From Candidatus Neomarinimicrobiota bacterium (lineage in GTDB: Bacteria > Fidelibacterota > JAANXI01): a DNA stretch of 64,000 bases. Every line of letters begins with the position of its first letter. The stretch's first letter is position 1. This document shows positions 42,268-51,459 of this stretch, one piece after another. The position numbers were made by a program, and so were the translations under genes. The notes beneath the pieces are model-generated. The model was not told the DNA's origin. It ran no database searches and worked only from the letters and a program-made list of their open reading frames with translations. The stretch spans positions 62,001-126,000 of the forward strand of contig JAIPJS010000002.1 in NCBI GenBank assembly GCA_021734025.1, written 5' to 3'.

Positions 42268-44670
42268 TTAATCGAATCTCCGCACCGTCCATTCTACTTC
42301 ACCGCCGAACGGATCATCGGAAACCGTGTATCCGTCTTTGGAGGCGGAAAGCCATACGGTCTTCAGGTCCTGTTCAGGCAGGCAGACCTTGGCCTGGACG
42401 TCCTCATCATCACTGGAAAAGACCACGAGCTGCAACTCCGACCAGTCCATCTCCATGGTGGACTGCGCCAGTTCGATGTGCGGCAGGACTGCGCCGTCAC
42501 GCACCAGCATGATGATAGGCAGTTCGCCTGCTTCGATGTGGTGCCATCCGGTGGAGTACTGCTCGCCGGTCTGGTAGTCGATCCAGTCACCCGGTGGCAG
42601 GTAGACGTCCCTGGCATCCACATCCTCGAATAGCGGCGCCACCAGCATATCGGAGCCGAACAGATACTGATCGTCCACCAGCCACGAGCCGGGATCCTCG
42701 GGATACTCCACGAACAGCGCCCGCAGCATGGGCCAGCCGTATTCGCTGGATTCCTTCGCCTGGGCGTAAATATATGGCATCAGTTCGTAGCGCATGTTGT
42801 CGGCCTTCCGGAACATATTCAGGAAATCCTTGCTGTACTCCCATGGCTCAGTGGGCGGAGTTCCGTGGCTCCTCACGTGAGATGTCAACATCCCAAAGGG
42901 TGTCCAGCGGCGGTAGAGGTTTTCCGGGGTTGCCGTCACGAATCCGCCAATATCGTGCGACCAGAAGGTAAACCCGGAAACGCCCATGGATAATCCGCCG
43001 CGCAGAGTGGCTTCCATGGCGGAATTCGTGGTGGCAGGATCCCCGCCCCAGTGAACGGGATAGCGCTGGCTGCCGGCCCAGGTGCTTCGGGCCCAGATGA
43101 TGCGATCGCCGGTGACTTCTTTGGTAATATCGGACGCCGCCTTGTTGTAGCGCAGCGGATATAAATTATGCTCGTAAAATCCGGTGCGGCCGGAGGCGTA
43201 CACGCCGTTTGCCGGCGCCGCTTCGCCGAAATCCACCTTGATGGCGCCGACGCCCATTTCCAGGAGACCGGCGAGTTTGACCTGGTACCAGTCAATGGTT
43301 TCCGGATTAGAGAAATCCAGTACCGCATCCTCGTACGGTAAATTGCCCTTTTCGTCGCTTACGTACAGTCCCTTCTCAATAATTTCCGGGAAAAGGGTGT
43401 TTTCCGGGGTGAAATACGGGAGCTGCCACAGGGAGATATGAAATCCCTGACCTTTCAGATCGGAGACCATTTCTTCGGGCTCGTCGAACCGGGATTCGGC
43501 GAACTGATAGTCGCAACGCCAATCGGTCTCGAACCAGCCGGTGTCGAAGTGGATGACGTCACTGGGGATCTCGTGTTTGCGTAAATTCATTGCCACATTG
43601 CGTCCATCTCCCTCCGAGAAATAAGTTATCCGGCTCATCCAGAACCCGAACGACCAGAGCGGCGGCATGGGCGCCTTGCCGGTCACCTCGGTGTACTCAT
43701 CCAGGATGTCCTTCGGCTCGCCCAGGAAGACGAACAGATCCAATTCATCGTCGCCCATCATCATGGTATTGGCTTCGGCAAAATGCTTGCCGAAATCCAC
43801 GGTAATCGGCGAGGAGGTATGCATGAACATGCCGTAGCCGCGACTGCTCATGTAGAACGGGATCGGCTTGTACATGGTCTCGTTCTGGGTGCCATTAGCG
43901 TCGTCCGTGTAGAGGACGACCTTCTGGCCGCGCTTGTTGAACCCAGTGTATGACTCGCCGCAGCCGTAGAGTTTTTCGTCCGGTGAGAGTTGGAATACAG
44001 CCGCCATGCTGGTGGAGTAATCCGATGCTCTCCGGACAAACGAAAACGGCAGCACCGGCGTAAACGTGGTGCGGTTGTCGGAAATATGTCGGGTGTGGGT
44101 CAACACTTTTCCGCTGGCATCTTTGATAGTTACCCGCCACGGATATTCGGAAATAATCACGGATCCGTTTTCGCTGGTATACTTATGTCCGTCATCCACC
44201 TGCTCGTATGTCCAGTCATCCCGGTTCTGTTCAACTTTCCCATCGACCAGCATCAGCGATTCCCGATCCGGCTGAGTCTGGAAGCGAGAAACCGCTCTGA
44301 TGCGGACCGTCCTCGACGAAACCAACTCCACCGAAAACGGCAGGCTCGGCGAGGCTTCGTATTCGATGGCCGGGAATTCGTTCTGCTCCACCGGCTGCAA
44401 CACGCCGAGCATGTTGTTAAACGCATGGCGCGTCACATACTCATACCGCCGGTACACGATCTCGCCGCTTCCGGTCTCCGGGTCAAAGTTGGCGAGGCTG
44501 TCCGCCACATAGTAGGTGTTGGAGAAATTGCGGAAATCGCTGCTGATATCGATGGGCTCGTTCAGCAACGCCTGGCACTCGTCCGGCGAATGCATGGGAA
44601 TTTGGGCAAACGTCGTGGCGGTGAAAGATGCCAGAATCACGATTATCAGAAATAGGCGAAACATATTCAT
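42268..44670 (-). CDS. Exported glycoside hydrolase family 31 (alpha-glucosidase/alpha-xylosidase)
   Basis: 800 residues. Signal peptide (FRLFLIIVILASFTATTFAQ). GH31 catalytic barrel with WSFGFWMSR, the nucleophile motif IKVDFGEAAP, and the acid/base region RYPVHWGGDPATT; then GFTFWSHDIGGF and a beta-sandwich C-domain (VYLPPGDWIDYQTGEQY). The N-terminal galactose-mutarotase-like domain occupies about residues 100-330. It releases alpha-linked glucose or xylose from oligosaccharides in the periplasm or outside. The arrangement IKVDFGE fits alpha-xylosidase as well as alpha-glucosidase. Ribosome site GGAGA precedes the ATG. Monocistronic. Confidence 0.93.
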   Translation of the reverse strand: MNMFRLFLIIVILASFTATTFAQIPMHSPDECQALLNEPIDISSDFRNFSNTYYVADSLANFDPETGSGEIVYRRYEYVTRHAFNNMLGVLQPVEQNEFPAIEYEASPSLPFSVELVSSRTVRIRAVSRFQTQPDRESLMLVDGKVEQNRDDWTYEQVDDGHKYTSENGSVIISEYPWRVTIKDASGKVLTHTRHISDNRTTFTPVLPFSFVRRASDYSTSMAAVFQLSPDEKLYGCGESYTGFNKRGQKVVLYTDDANGTQNETMYKPIPFYMSSRGYGMFMHTSSPITVDFGKHFAEANTMMMGDDELDLFVFLGEPKDILDEYTEVTGKAPMPPLWSFGFWMSRITYFSEGDGRNVAMNLRKHEIPSDVIHFDTGWFETDWRCDYQFAESRFDEPEEMVSDLKGQGFHISLWQLPYFTPENTLFPEIIEKGLYVSDEKGNLPYEDAVLDFSNPETIDWYQVKLAGLLEMGVGAIKVDFGEAAPANGVYASGRTGFYEHNLYPLRYNKAASDITKEVTGDRIIWARSTWAGSQRYPVHWGGDPATTNSAMEATLRGGLSMGVSGFTFWSHDIGGFVTATPENLYRRWTPFGMLTSHVRSHGTPPTEPWEYSKDFLNMFRKADNMRYELMPYIYAQAKESSEYGWPMLRALFVEYPEDPGSWLVDDQYLFGSDMLVAPLFEDVDARDVYLPPGDWIDYQTGEQYSTGWHHIEAGELPIIMLVRDGAVLPHIELAQSTMEMDWSELQLVVFSSDDEDVQAKVCLPEQDLKTVWLSASKDGYTVSDDPFGGEVEWTVRRFD

Positions 44671-44746
44671 TATTCATCTCCGGGTTTGGATTTCAACTGA
44701 TAGAAATAGCACCCTGTCCCCGCCAAGTTGGGGAACGCTGAAAAAA

Positions 44747-44794
44747 CGGATAACCACAGGCATACTTCTAAATTTGACGGTTTTAGGTTATCCG
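44747..44794 (+). terminator. Possible terminator-like hairpin in the GH31 leader region
   Basis: 9-bp stem CGGATAACC / GGTTATCCG followed by ATTTTTCC. With no plus-strand gene before it, it may end an unannotated small RNA or act as an operator. Confidence 0.35.
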
Positions 44795-44946
44795 ATTTTT
44801 CCAAGATAAGGTATATTCCAAAAGCCTGCTCATAAACCATTTAATATCGAATGCCGCAGCTCCTCCATTTCCTGCCGGTTTTGAACAAAGCCTGATGAAT
44901 ATCTATTATCTACATATCTTCAGAGTAATTAATCTGTCTGAGAGAA

Positions 44947-44963
44947 GGTGAATTCAATTCACC
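44947..44963. promoter_or_regulatory. 17-bp palindrome, possible operator
   Basis: GGTGAATTCAATTCACC is symmetric around one central base, in a divergent promoter region. A dimeric regulator site is plausible; the regulator is not known. Confidence 0.35.
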
Positions 44964-45340
44964 CGCTTGATATTCCTCGCTTTGAAGAGCAAGGAGACCG
45001 AAGATGGTGTGTCTGTAAAGATACATATCCATCTTTGAGAGTAAAAAATACATGAGTTTCACCTCTATTTTTACTCTACTTTTCTCCTATAACCTGGAAC
45101 TCACGGAAATATAAATGGAATAGAGCAGATTCCCACGCATACACGACTAAACCAGGTTTTTTAAAATTGGCTTCCTTGCGTATATTAAAACCTGCTTTTC
45201 CGTGGGTAATCGGATTATATAAAAAGATAATGAGCCAGACGGAACCAAGACAATATGGACATTAACTTATCTTTCCCTGACAAGAAGCCAATAGGACATC
45301 TACTTCAAGAATTTTCCTATGCAACGAGCCGGAGCCTTCG

Positions 45341-47173
45341 TTGAGTGATTCGGTTTACATCCTGGGTATCTCGGCCTTTTACCACGATAGTGCCGCCGTG
45401 TTGGTCTGCGATGGTAATATTATCGCGGCAATCCAGGAAGAACGTTTCACCCGGAGAAAGCATGATTTCAGTTTTCCAGAGAATGCCGTAGCGTATTGCC
45501 TTCAGGAAGCCGATATCACGCCAGCCGACCTCAGTTATATTGGGTTTTATGATAAACCGTTTCGAAAATTTGAGCGGATTCTCGAAACCTACCTGCAATA
45601 TGCCCCCAGAGGATTTCGTTCGTTCATCAAGGCTATCCCCGTCTGGATTAAACAAAAGATTTGGATTAAATCTCTCATCACTGATGCACTTCCGGAGTTT
45701 ACCGGTGAAATTTTGTTTCCGGAGCATCACCGTTCCCACGCAGCCTCCGCCTTCTTCCCCTCCCCCTTCTCCGAAGCAGCAATCATCACTACTGATGGTG
45801 TTGGTGAGTGGACCACCACCAGTATCGGATTCGGCCGGGACAATCAGGTCAATATCTACAAGGAGAACCGGTTTCCGCATTCACTGGGAATGCTGTACTC
45901 CGCATTTACCTATTATACCGGATTCCGGGTGAACTCCGGCGAATACAAAGTAATGGGACTCGCACCTTACGGTGAGCCAAAGTATGTGCAAACCATTCTT
46001 GACCACCTCATTGATGTGAAAGGTGACGGATCATTCAGGCTGAATATGGAATACTTCAATTATCCGGTCGGACTGACCATGACGAACCGGAAATTCCATG
46101 GGCTATTTGGCGGCCCTCCGAGGCGACCCGAATCCGATTTAACCCAAAAGGACATGGATTTGGCCAGGTCGGTGCAGGAAGTAATCGAAATGGTTATCCT
46201 CCGAATGGCCCACCATACGAAAAGTATAACTGGCTCAGAATATTTAGTCCTTGCAGGTGGCGTCGCTTTGAATTGTGTCGCCAACGGGAAACTACTCCGC
46301 TCCGGCGTATTCAACGATATCTGGATTCAGCCGGCGGCTGGCGACGCCGGTGGCGCGCTGGGTGCAGCTTTGGGGATCTGGTATGAGTATATGGAGAAGC
46401 CAAGGGCAGTAATTTCGGGACAGGACGGACAGCACGGATCCTTTCTCGGCCCCGCGTACAAACCCGCAACAATTGAGTCCTTCCTGGAACGATTCTCAAT
46501 CCCCTACCGCAAATTATCGGAAGATACACTCTTCTCCCAAACAGCAGAATTACTGGCGCAGGAAAACGTAATCGGCTGGTTTCAGGGGAGAATGGAATAT
46601 GGGCCGCGAGCATTAGGTGCCCGGAGTATCCTGGGCGATCCGCGATCGCCGGAAATGCAGCGCAAGATGAACCTAAAGATCAAGTTCCGGGAATCGTTCC
46701 GTCCATTTGCACCATCTGTGCTGTTTGAGTGTGTCAGCGATTACTTTAAACTAGACAGGCCAAGTCCCTACATGCTGCTGGTTGCTGAAGTTGCCGATGA
46801 GCAGCTCAAATTTAATGGAGACACCGACCACAACCTCTTTGGATTGGATCGATTGCACGCTGTCCAGTCGGAGATACCGGCAGTGACGCATGTAGATAAC
46901 TCTGCCCGCATCCAAACGGTGCACCAGGAAACCCATCCGAGATATCATGCGCTGATCAGCGCATTTGCTAATCAGACGGGATGCCCGGTACTTGTAAACA
47001 CGTCCTTCAATGTGAGGGGAGAACCGATCGTGCGCACGCCCAGGGATGCCTATAAGTGCTTTATGCGCACCGAGATGGATTATCTCGTACTGGGTGACTT
47101 CTTGCTGGACAAAACCAACCAGCCCGGGGAAATTGAGGCCCTCGATTGGGACGAATCATTTAAATTGGATTAA
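45341..47173 (+). CDS. Carbamoyltransferase (NodU/CmcH/TobZ family)
   Basis: 610 residues, full length. N-terminal Kae1-like domain: GISAFYHDSAAVLV, EERFTRRKHD, metal site HHRSHAASAFF, VLAGGVALNCVANGKL. C-terminal YrdC-like domain: EYGPRALGARSILGDPR and VNTSFNVRGEPIVRTP. The enzyme makes carbamoyl-adenylate from carbamoyl phosphate and ATP and transfers carbamoyl to a hydroxyl of a natural product or a glycan. The start is TTG with GGAG upstream; an out-of-frame ATG at 45319 was not used. It leads a set with two small membrane proteins. Confidence 0.93.
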   Translation: MSDSVYILGISAFYHDSAAVLVCDGNIIAAIQEERFTRRKHDFSFPENAVAYCLQEADITPADLSYIGFYDKPFRKFERILETYLQYAPRGFRSFIKAIPVWIKQKIWIKSLITDALPEFTGEILFPEHHRSHAASAFFPSPFSEAAIITTDGVGEWTTTSIGFGRDNQVNIYKENRFPHSLGMLYSAFTYYTGFRVNSGEYKVMGLAPYGEPKYVQTILDHLIDVKGDGSFRLNMEYFNYPVGLTMTNRKFHGLFGGPPRRPESDLTQKDMDLARSVQEVIEMVILRMAHHTKSITGSEYLVLAGGVALNCVANGKLLRSGVFNDIWIQPAAGDAGGALGAALGIWYEYMEKPRAVISGQDGQHGSFLGPAYKPATIESFLERFSIPYRKLSEDTLFSQTAELLAQENVIGWFQGRMEYGPRALGARSILGDPRSPEMQRKMNLKIKFRESFRPFAPSVLFECVSDYFKLDRPSPYMLLVAEVADEQLKFNGDTDHNLFGLDRLHAVQSEIPAVTHVDNSARIQTVHQETHPRYHALISAFANQTGCPVLVNTSFNVRGEPIVRTPRDAYKCFMRTEMDYLVLGDFLLDKTNQPGEIEALDWDESFKLD

Positions 47174-47197
47174 AAACCGTATGGCTATAAACATCTT

Positions 47198-47602
47198 ATG
47201 GTAAAAACTAAAGAAAGTACTCGGAAAGACTGGCGGCAATTCGGTCTTGGATTAGCCGTTATTCTCGCCATCCTGGGAACTCTCCAGTGGATTTTACATA
47301 ATCCGCTTTATCTCTGGGCCTATTCGCTATCCGGAGTGATCGCTGTCTCAGCGCTTGTCTTCCCTGTTCTGCTGAAACCGGTATTTATCATGTTCAGCTA
47401 TATCGGGTTGGCTATCGGCTGGGTAATGACACGGGTCCTGTTGTCTCTGGTTTTGTATGTAATAATCACGCCTATCGGCATTCTTTCTCGCCTGTTAGGA
47501 AAGCCCTTTCTCGACATGAGATTCAAAACTGATGAAGACTCTTACTGGATTGACCGGGAGGAAACCGGACCGTCAAAAGAACATTATGAAAAACAGTATT
47601 AG
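47198..47602 (+). CDS. SxtJ-family membrane protein
   Basis: 134 residues with three or four membrane helices (LAVILAILGTLQWILH, LWAYSLSGVIAVSALVFPVLL, FIMFSYIGLAIGWVMTRVLL) and the conserved YVIITPIGILSRLLGKPFLD. The tail is soluble and charged. SxtJ-like proteins accompany carbamoyltransferases in many genomes, including the saxitoxin cluster from which the name comes; their function is unknown. It starts 24 bases after the carbamoyltransferase stop. Confidence 0.85.
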   Translation: MVKTKESTRKDWRQFGLGLAVILAILGTLQWILHNPLYLWAYSLSGVIAVSALVFPVLLKPVFIMFSYIGLAIGWVMTRVLLSLVLYVIITPIGILSRLLGKPFLDMRFKTDEDSYWIDREETGPSKEHYEKQY

Positions 47603-47648
47603 TCAGATAAATTAAGCCGTATTTATTGACCTCTGCTGAAGGAAAATC

Positions 47649-47807
47649 ATGTCGAAATTTTCAATCATCGTTGAATTTTGGGAATTTCTGCGGGTGCGGA
47701 AAAAATGGGTACTCGCTCCTATTGTGCTGTTTTTACTCCTGCTCGGAATGTTAATCGTCTTCACAGAAGGATCTGCGCTCGCCCCGTTTATCTATACGCT
47801 ATTTTAA
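47649..47807 (+). CDS. Small DUF5989-like membrane protein (52 residues)
   Basis: ATG at 47649 follows GAAGGAAAATC. The product starts MSKFSIIVEFWEFLRVRKKW, then has one hydrophobic helix (LAPIVLFLLLLGMLIV) and ends GSALAPFIYTLF. This matches the pattern I know as DUF5989, the third member of carbamoyltransferase-SxtJ gene sets: 'EFW.FL..RKK..L.P......G.....GSA.APFIYTLF'. Single-helix, likely an assembly partner of the SxtJ-like protein. The stop lies beside the left end of a GH2 remnant. Confidence 0.85.
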   Translation: MSKFSIIVEFWEFLRVRKKWVLAPIVLFLLLLGMLIVFTEGSALAPFIYTLF

Positions 47808-47814
47808 TTTTAAT

Positions 47815-48344
47815 CCAAAAACCCGTCCGATGGTCCATATTTTTCCACACTGGAACCGTTCCTGAACGGCGAATCCCTGGGAAAGCGCCAAATGACCGGT
47901 GACAAACTCCGGTTAATGTGGCGAACCGAATTCTCTCCGGGCTCACTGCGAGCCGTTGGCTTGACCAATGACGGGACGGAAATTACAGCCACTGTGGCTA
48001 CCGCCGGTGCACCATCGCGTATCACCCTGGAAGCCGATCGGCAGACTATCAGCGCAGATGGGAAAGACCTCTCCTTTGTGACTGCACGTATCATAGATGA
48101 TGCCGGTGTCCTCGTGCCTCATGCCGATAATCTGGTAAATTTTACTGTAACAGGTCCCGGCTCAATAAAAGCTGTAGGCAGCGGATCTCAGACCAGTCAC
48201 GAACCATTTACCACTGACGACAGGAAGGCGTTTAATGGTCTCTGTCTTGCCATTATACAATCGGAAGAAGAAGCAGGCGATATTACGCTGACAGCCTCAG
48301 CGGATGGTCTACAGCCTGCCGTAGTCACGATTAAATCCGAGTGA
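47815..48344 (+). pseudogene. Remnant of a GH2 beta-galactosidase C-terminus, internally deleted and frameshifted
   Basis: Two pieces of one GH2 protein lie in different frames. In one frame, 47818-47856 reads KTRPMVHIFPHWN, the conserved GH2 'P-V-H-I-F-P-H-W-N' stretch, then stops at TGA 47863. From about 47854 a second frame reads EPFLNGESLGKRQMTGDKLR and continues as the ordinary GH2 C-terminal domain (LRAVGLTNDG, SADGKDLSFVTARIID, HADNLVNFTVTGPGSI, RKAFNGLCLAIIQ) to 48344. The intervening 'VWVYSN.E.VEL'-type residues are missing. The catalytic domains are absent, so this is a decayed 3' fragment that begins directly behind the small membrane gene. The reading frame from ATG 47892 is unlikely to be expressed. 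Confidence 0.8.
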
Positions 48345-48378
48345 AGCGACAATTGGCAACCGGAGTACTTCCTGCGTA

Positions 48379-49410
48379 CTAAGAAAAATTTTTTACAGCC
48401 TGAATAAAGGCTTTTATATTTTCGGAACTTACATCGGGAGGCATTCCGCCGCCGCTTGATAAAACAAGCCTGGAGTGATCCTCCGTCTCATTGAGCAAGG
48501 ATTTAACCGCCTGGGTTACCTCATCGGGACTCCCTGCCGCCAGTACATCCCGTGGCGGAATATTCCCAAGGATGGCCATCCTGTTATCGGTTACAGCCTT
48601 GATTTCATTGAGAGTCATATGTGTACCCGGGTTGAACAGGTTGATACCCAGGTCCGGGTAGTGTGAAACCGAAACGGTGCAATCCGCATCGTTGTGAAAG
48701 AACTTTATACTGGCTGGTAGGTCATAGAGTTCTTCGAAATAGGGGTAGCCAAATTCCAGGAATTCATCCTCTCCGACAAAGCCTACGATATCATCCAGCA
48801 TCAGCATGCCATCAATCGAGGGGATCGCTTCCCGCTGCAGCCGGTGCCACTCTTTCAGAAAGTCAGTGACTTTCCGCATTAGCGTGTTCACGGCGTCCGG
48901 TTCCATCATCATAGCGGTCATCAGTTCGGTGGATCCCATGAGAAAAGAAGCCACGTTTAGCGGACCGCGAGATACCGAGAACCGAATGGCGTGCCCGGCA
49001 TCCTCGATTGCATCCTGATTGGCGGTCAACCGATGGAGCATAAACGGAAGCAATCCGTCAGTTTCGGCATTGGGCACCTCGAGCGCATCAATTTCGCTGG
49101 TATCATGGATCACCTTCTCTGCAAACGGGAATTCGTTCTTCCAGTAGATACTCTTTGCCCCGAAAGCTGACGGTTCGGTACACATACCGAACTCACTCCA
49201 GAACCCCGGGAGAAATATCACATCTGGGAAGGTTTCAATAGCGGCGAGGTTCGCACGGAGCCACTGTTCTTCACTGGAAAAGTAATCCAACATGGAAATG
49301 CCGAACCAGTTTGGCAGCCAGGGTGAATCGATGATAAATCCAATGGGAATTGACTCTGGGATTTCTCCCTCTATTACCGAGACGAGCTGTTGCCATTGTT
49401 CATCCGTCAT
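48379..49410 (-). CDS. Uroporphyrinogen-decarboxylase-family methyltransferase (corrinoid-linked)
   Basis: 343 residues of the UroD/MtaA/CmuA fold. PLNVASFLMGSTELMTAMMM and GNIPPRDVLAAGSPDEVTQAV follow the family pattern. The zinc-binding H-x-C of MtaA-type enzymes appears here as HNDADC, and the late Cys, usually in 'GCGIPP', is replaced by Gly (SSGGGMPPD), so metal binding must differ. These enzymes transfer methyl between a substrate or thiol and a corrinoid protein. It is divergent from a homocysteine methyltransferase - corrinoid protein - activation-domain series, suggesting it delivers methyl groups to that corrinoid protein. It does not resemble HemE itself (no PVW.MRQAGRY). Confidence 0.82.
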   Translation of the reverse strand: MTDEQWQQLVSVIEGEIPESIPIGFIIDSPWLPNWFGISMLDYFSSEEQWLRANLAAIETFPDVIFLPGFWSEFGMCTEPSAFGAKSIYWKNEFPFAEKVIHDTSEIDALEVPNAETDGLLPFMLHRLTANQDAIEDAGHAIRFSVSRGPLNVASFLMGSTELMTAMMMEPDAVNTLMRKVTDFLKEWHRLQREAIPSIDGMLMLDDIVGFVGEDEFLEFGYPYFEELYDLPASIKFFHNDADCTVSVSHYPDLGINLFNPGTHMTLNEIKAVTDNRMAILGNIPPRDVLAAGSPDEVTQAVKSLLNETEDHSRLVLSSGGGMPPDVSSENIKAFIQAVKNFS

Positions 49411-49653
49411 GATGTGAACTCCAATCAGTCAAAATGTGGTTTCCGAATTCCCTCTATGGCTGAATTATTAAGGAAATCCGGCTGGAAAAAGGAAATAATC
49501 TATTGCTTTGCGTCAGGGAATATATAAACTTCATACAGCCAAGACAATTACTTCCGATACCATAACCGACGGAGATTTTGCTTCTTTCCTATTGCTGAAG
49601 GACAACTCTTTTCATACAAAAAGTATACACCAATCGAGCGGAAGAGGAGCTCT

Positions 49654-50538
49654 ATGGGTAAGATATCCCAACAAGTCGAATCCGGACGTATATTGCTGTC
49701 AGACGGTGCGTGGGGCACGTTTCTCCATCAGAAAGGCCTCTCCACCGGCCAATGTCCGGAAATATGGAACGTGGATCGGCCAGACGACGTTCTGGACATC
49801 GCGCGGAGTTATGTCATTGCCGGTTCGAACATGATCGAGACTAACAGTTTTGGCGGTAGCCGGTTTAAGCTGGAGGCATATGGACTGGAGGATCGTGTTA
49901 CGGAACTGAACCGAGCCGCCGCTGAAATTTCCAGGGAGGCCGCCGGAGAGGACAGGTATGTCCTCGGCTCCATCGGTCCGACCGGCAAATTTGTGGTGAT
50001 GGGAGATGTCAGTGCCAAGGAACTCTACGACGCATTCTCAGAGCAGGCAGCGGCGCTAGCGACTGGTGGCGTGGATGCTATCATAGTAGAAACCATGTCG
50101 GACATCCAGGAAGCTACTGCTGCCGTACAGGCTGCCAGTGAAAACACCGACCGCGAGATCATCTGCACCATGACATTTGAGCCCGCCGATGACGGGACAT
50201 ATTATACCATAATGGGAGTTACACCTGCTCAAATGGCCGAAACCCTGATCGAGATGAATGTGGATATCATCGGTGCAAACTGTGGAACCGGATTCAGACA
50301 TATGGCCGACATCACCAGGGAAATCCGGACCGTTAACACCGATATCCCGATCCTGATCCATGCCAACGCCGGCGCACCGGTCTTTCGGGATGGGGAAACG
50401 GTATTTCCGGAGACACCTGACGATATGGCCAGCGGGATTCCCGAACTTATTGAGGCCGGTGCCAATATCATCGGAGGTTGTTGCGGCACTACACCGGAAT
50501 ACATAACTAAATTCGCCGAAACAATTCGAAACTCGTAA
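49654..50538 (+). CDS. Homocysteine S-methyltransferase (MetH Hcy-domain type)
   Basis: 294 residues. Zinc cysteines Cys210 (GANCGTGF) and Cys276-Cys277 (GGCCGTTP) match the homocysteine-binding module of cobalamin-dependent methionine synthase. LLSDGAWGTFLHQKG and ETNSFGGSR are also typical. It would transfer methyl from the corrinoid protein to homocysteine to make methionine. Ribosome site GAGGAG 7 bases before ATG. Followed by the corrinoid protein gene (75-base gap). The folate-binding module of MetH is absent from the cluster. Confidence 0.92.
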   Translation: MGKISQQVESGRILLSDGAWGTFLHQKGLSTGQCPEIWNVDRPDDVLDIARSYVIAGSNMIETNSFGGSRFKLEAYGLEDRVTELNRAAAEISREAAGEDRYVLGSIGPTGKFVVMGDVSAKELYDAFSEQAAALATGGVDAIIVETMSDIQEATAAVQAASENTDREIICTMTFEPADDGTYYTIMGVTPAQMAETLIEMNVDIIGANCGTGFRHMADITREIRTVNTDIPILIHANAGAPVFRDGETVFPETPDDMASGIPELIEAGANIIGGCCGTTPEYITKFAETIRNS

Positions 50539-50612
50539 CCGAAGGTTAGTTCGCTGTATATTAACTGCATCATCGCTGGTAATGATACAATTTTATGCCA
50601 CGGAGAAAGAAG

Positions 50613-51287
50613 ATGGACAATGAATCACTGTTGAGCCAACTGGCAAAATGTGTAGAATTCGGAAAGGTGAACAAAGAAGCGACGTATCCGCCTGACATGC
50701 AGGGCAAGGAGGGCGCGGACGAACTCACGAGCCAGGCGTTGGAAATGGGAATTAAGCCATCGCGAATATTGGACGAAGCACTTATCGCCGCAATGGACAG
50801 GGTTGGTGAAAAGTTCTCGCGAAAGAAAATTTTTGTGCCACAGATGTTAGTGGCGGCCAAGGCAATGAACGCTGCCATGGAACACCTGAAACCGTATTTC
50901 CAGTCCGGTGAAGTCAAAAGGAAAGGCACATTCATCATCGGCACTGTCTCCGGTGATCTCCACGATATCGGTAAAAATCTGGTGGCAATGATCGTGGAAG
51001 GTGCCGGCTGGGAAGTCATTGATTTGGGCGTCGATGTCAGCGCTGCCAAATTTAAAGCCGCAATCGCCGAACGTCCGGATGCCGTTATCGGCCTCTCTGC
51101 CTTGCTGACGACCACCATGCACAACATGAAAACCACGGTCGGCGAAATTAAACAGGATTTCCCGGACACTACCCTGCTCATTGGCGGAGCACCGGTGAAC
51201 GAAGATTTCCGGAAGGAAATCGGAGCCCATGGATATTCGCCAGATCCCCAGGGCGCAGTCAGCTATCTGAATTCTCTGGCGGCGTGA
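50613..51287 (+). CDS. Corrinoid-binding methyl-carrier protein
   Basis: 224 residues from ATG 50613 (GGAG 7 bases upstream; an ATG at 50595 is less likely). Helical cap domain (residues 20-100, FVPQMLVAAKAMNAAMEHLK) and B12-binding domain with GDLHDIGKNLV (D-x-H-x-x-G, lower cobalt ligand His117), then IGLSALLTTTMHNMK and LLIGGAPVNEDF. Similar to MtbC/MtmC/MtaC and to the Cob module of MetH. It carries the methyl group between the partner enzymes encoded around it. Confidence 0.93.
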   Translation: MDNESLLSQLAKCVEFGKVNKEATYPPDMQGKEGADELTSQALEMGIKPSRILDEALIAAMDRVGEKFSRKKIFVPQMLVAAKAMNAAMEHLKPYFQSGEVKRKGTFIIGTVSGDLHDIGKNLVAMIVEGAGWEVIDLGVDVSAAKFKAAIAERPDAVIGLSALLTTTMHNMKTTVGEIKQDFPDTTLLIGGAPVNEDFRKEIGAHGYSPDPQGAVSYLNSLAA

Positions 51288-51459
51288 ATTGATGATCGTC
51301 ATATGACATTTTCAGGATCTCAAATTCCAGAGACCTTCCCGCGTTCCTCAAAGACCTGTGGGAGAGCAGATTTCCTCATAGTTCCACTGCTTTCGTGGAA
51401 CAGATGATGCCGTCGCTAGAAGAGAAATTTTTACCGAAAGAATACGGATTATAATTTCT

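Larger units (their letters stand above)
44671..45340. other. Long divergent intergenic region with inverted repeats
   Basis: 670 bases between divergent GH31 and carbamoyltransferase genes. Contains CGGATAACC/GGTTATCCG (44747-44794, followed by ATTTTT on the plus strand) and a GGTGAATT-C-AATTCACC palindrome at 44947-44963. These could be operators or a short transcript's terminator. No protein gene was recognised. Confidence 0.5.

Noticed and set aside
43990-44655. 221-codon plus-strand frame over GH31
   Set aside because: Antisense shadow of a family with clear catalytic motifs.
47678-47902. 74-codon frame overlapping the DUF5989-like gene and the GH2 remnant
   Set aside because: Neither frame-specific composition nor a ribosome site; the two overlapping features explain the sequence better.
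47892-48344. A stand-alone 150-residue protein starting at ATG 47892
   Set aside because: The conserved GH2 sequence continues upstream of this ATG, so it is an internal Met of a fragment.
48379-49410. HemE (true uroporphyrinogen decarboxylase)
   Set aside because: The diagnostic N-terminal PVW-MRQAGRY motif is missing and the neighbours are corrinoid methyltransferase genes.
49411-49653. Cobalamin or SAM riboswitch before the homocysteine methyltransferase gene
   Set aside because: No B12-box-like GCCACTG or SAM-riboswitch core could be recognised in the 243 bases.
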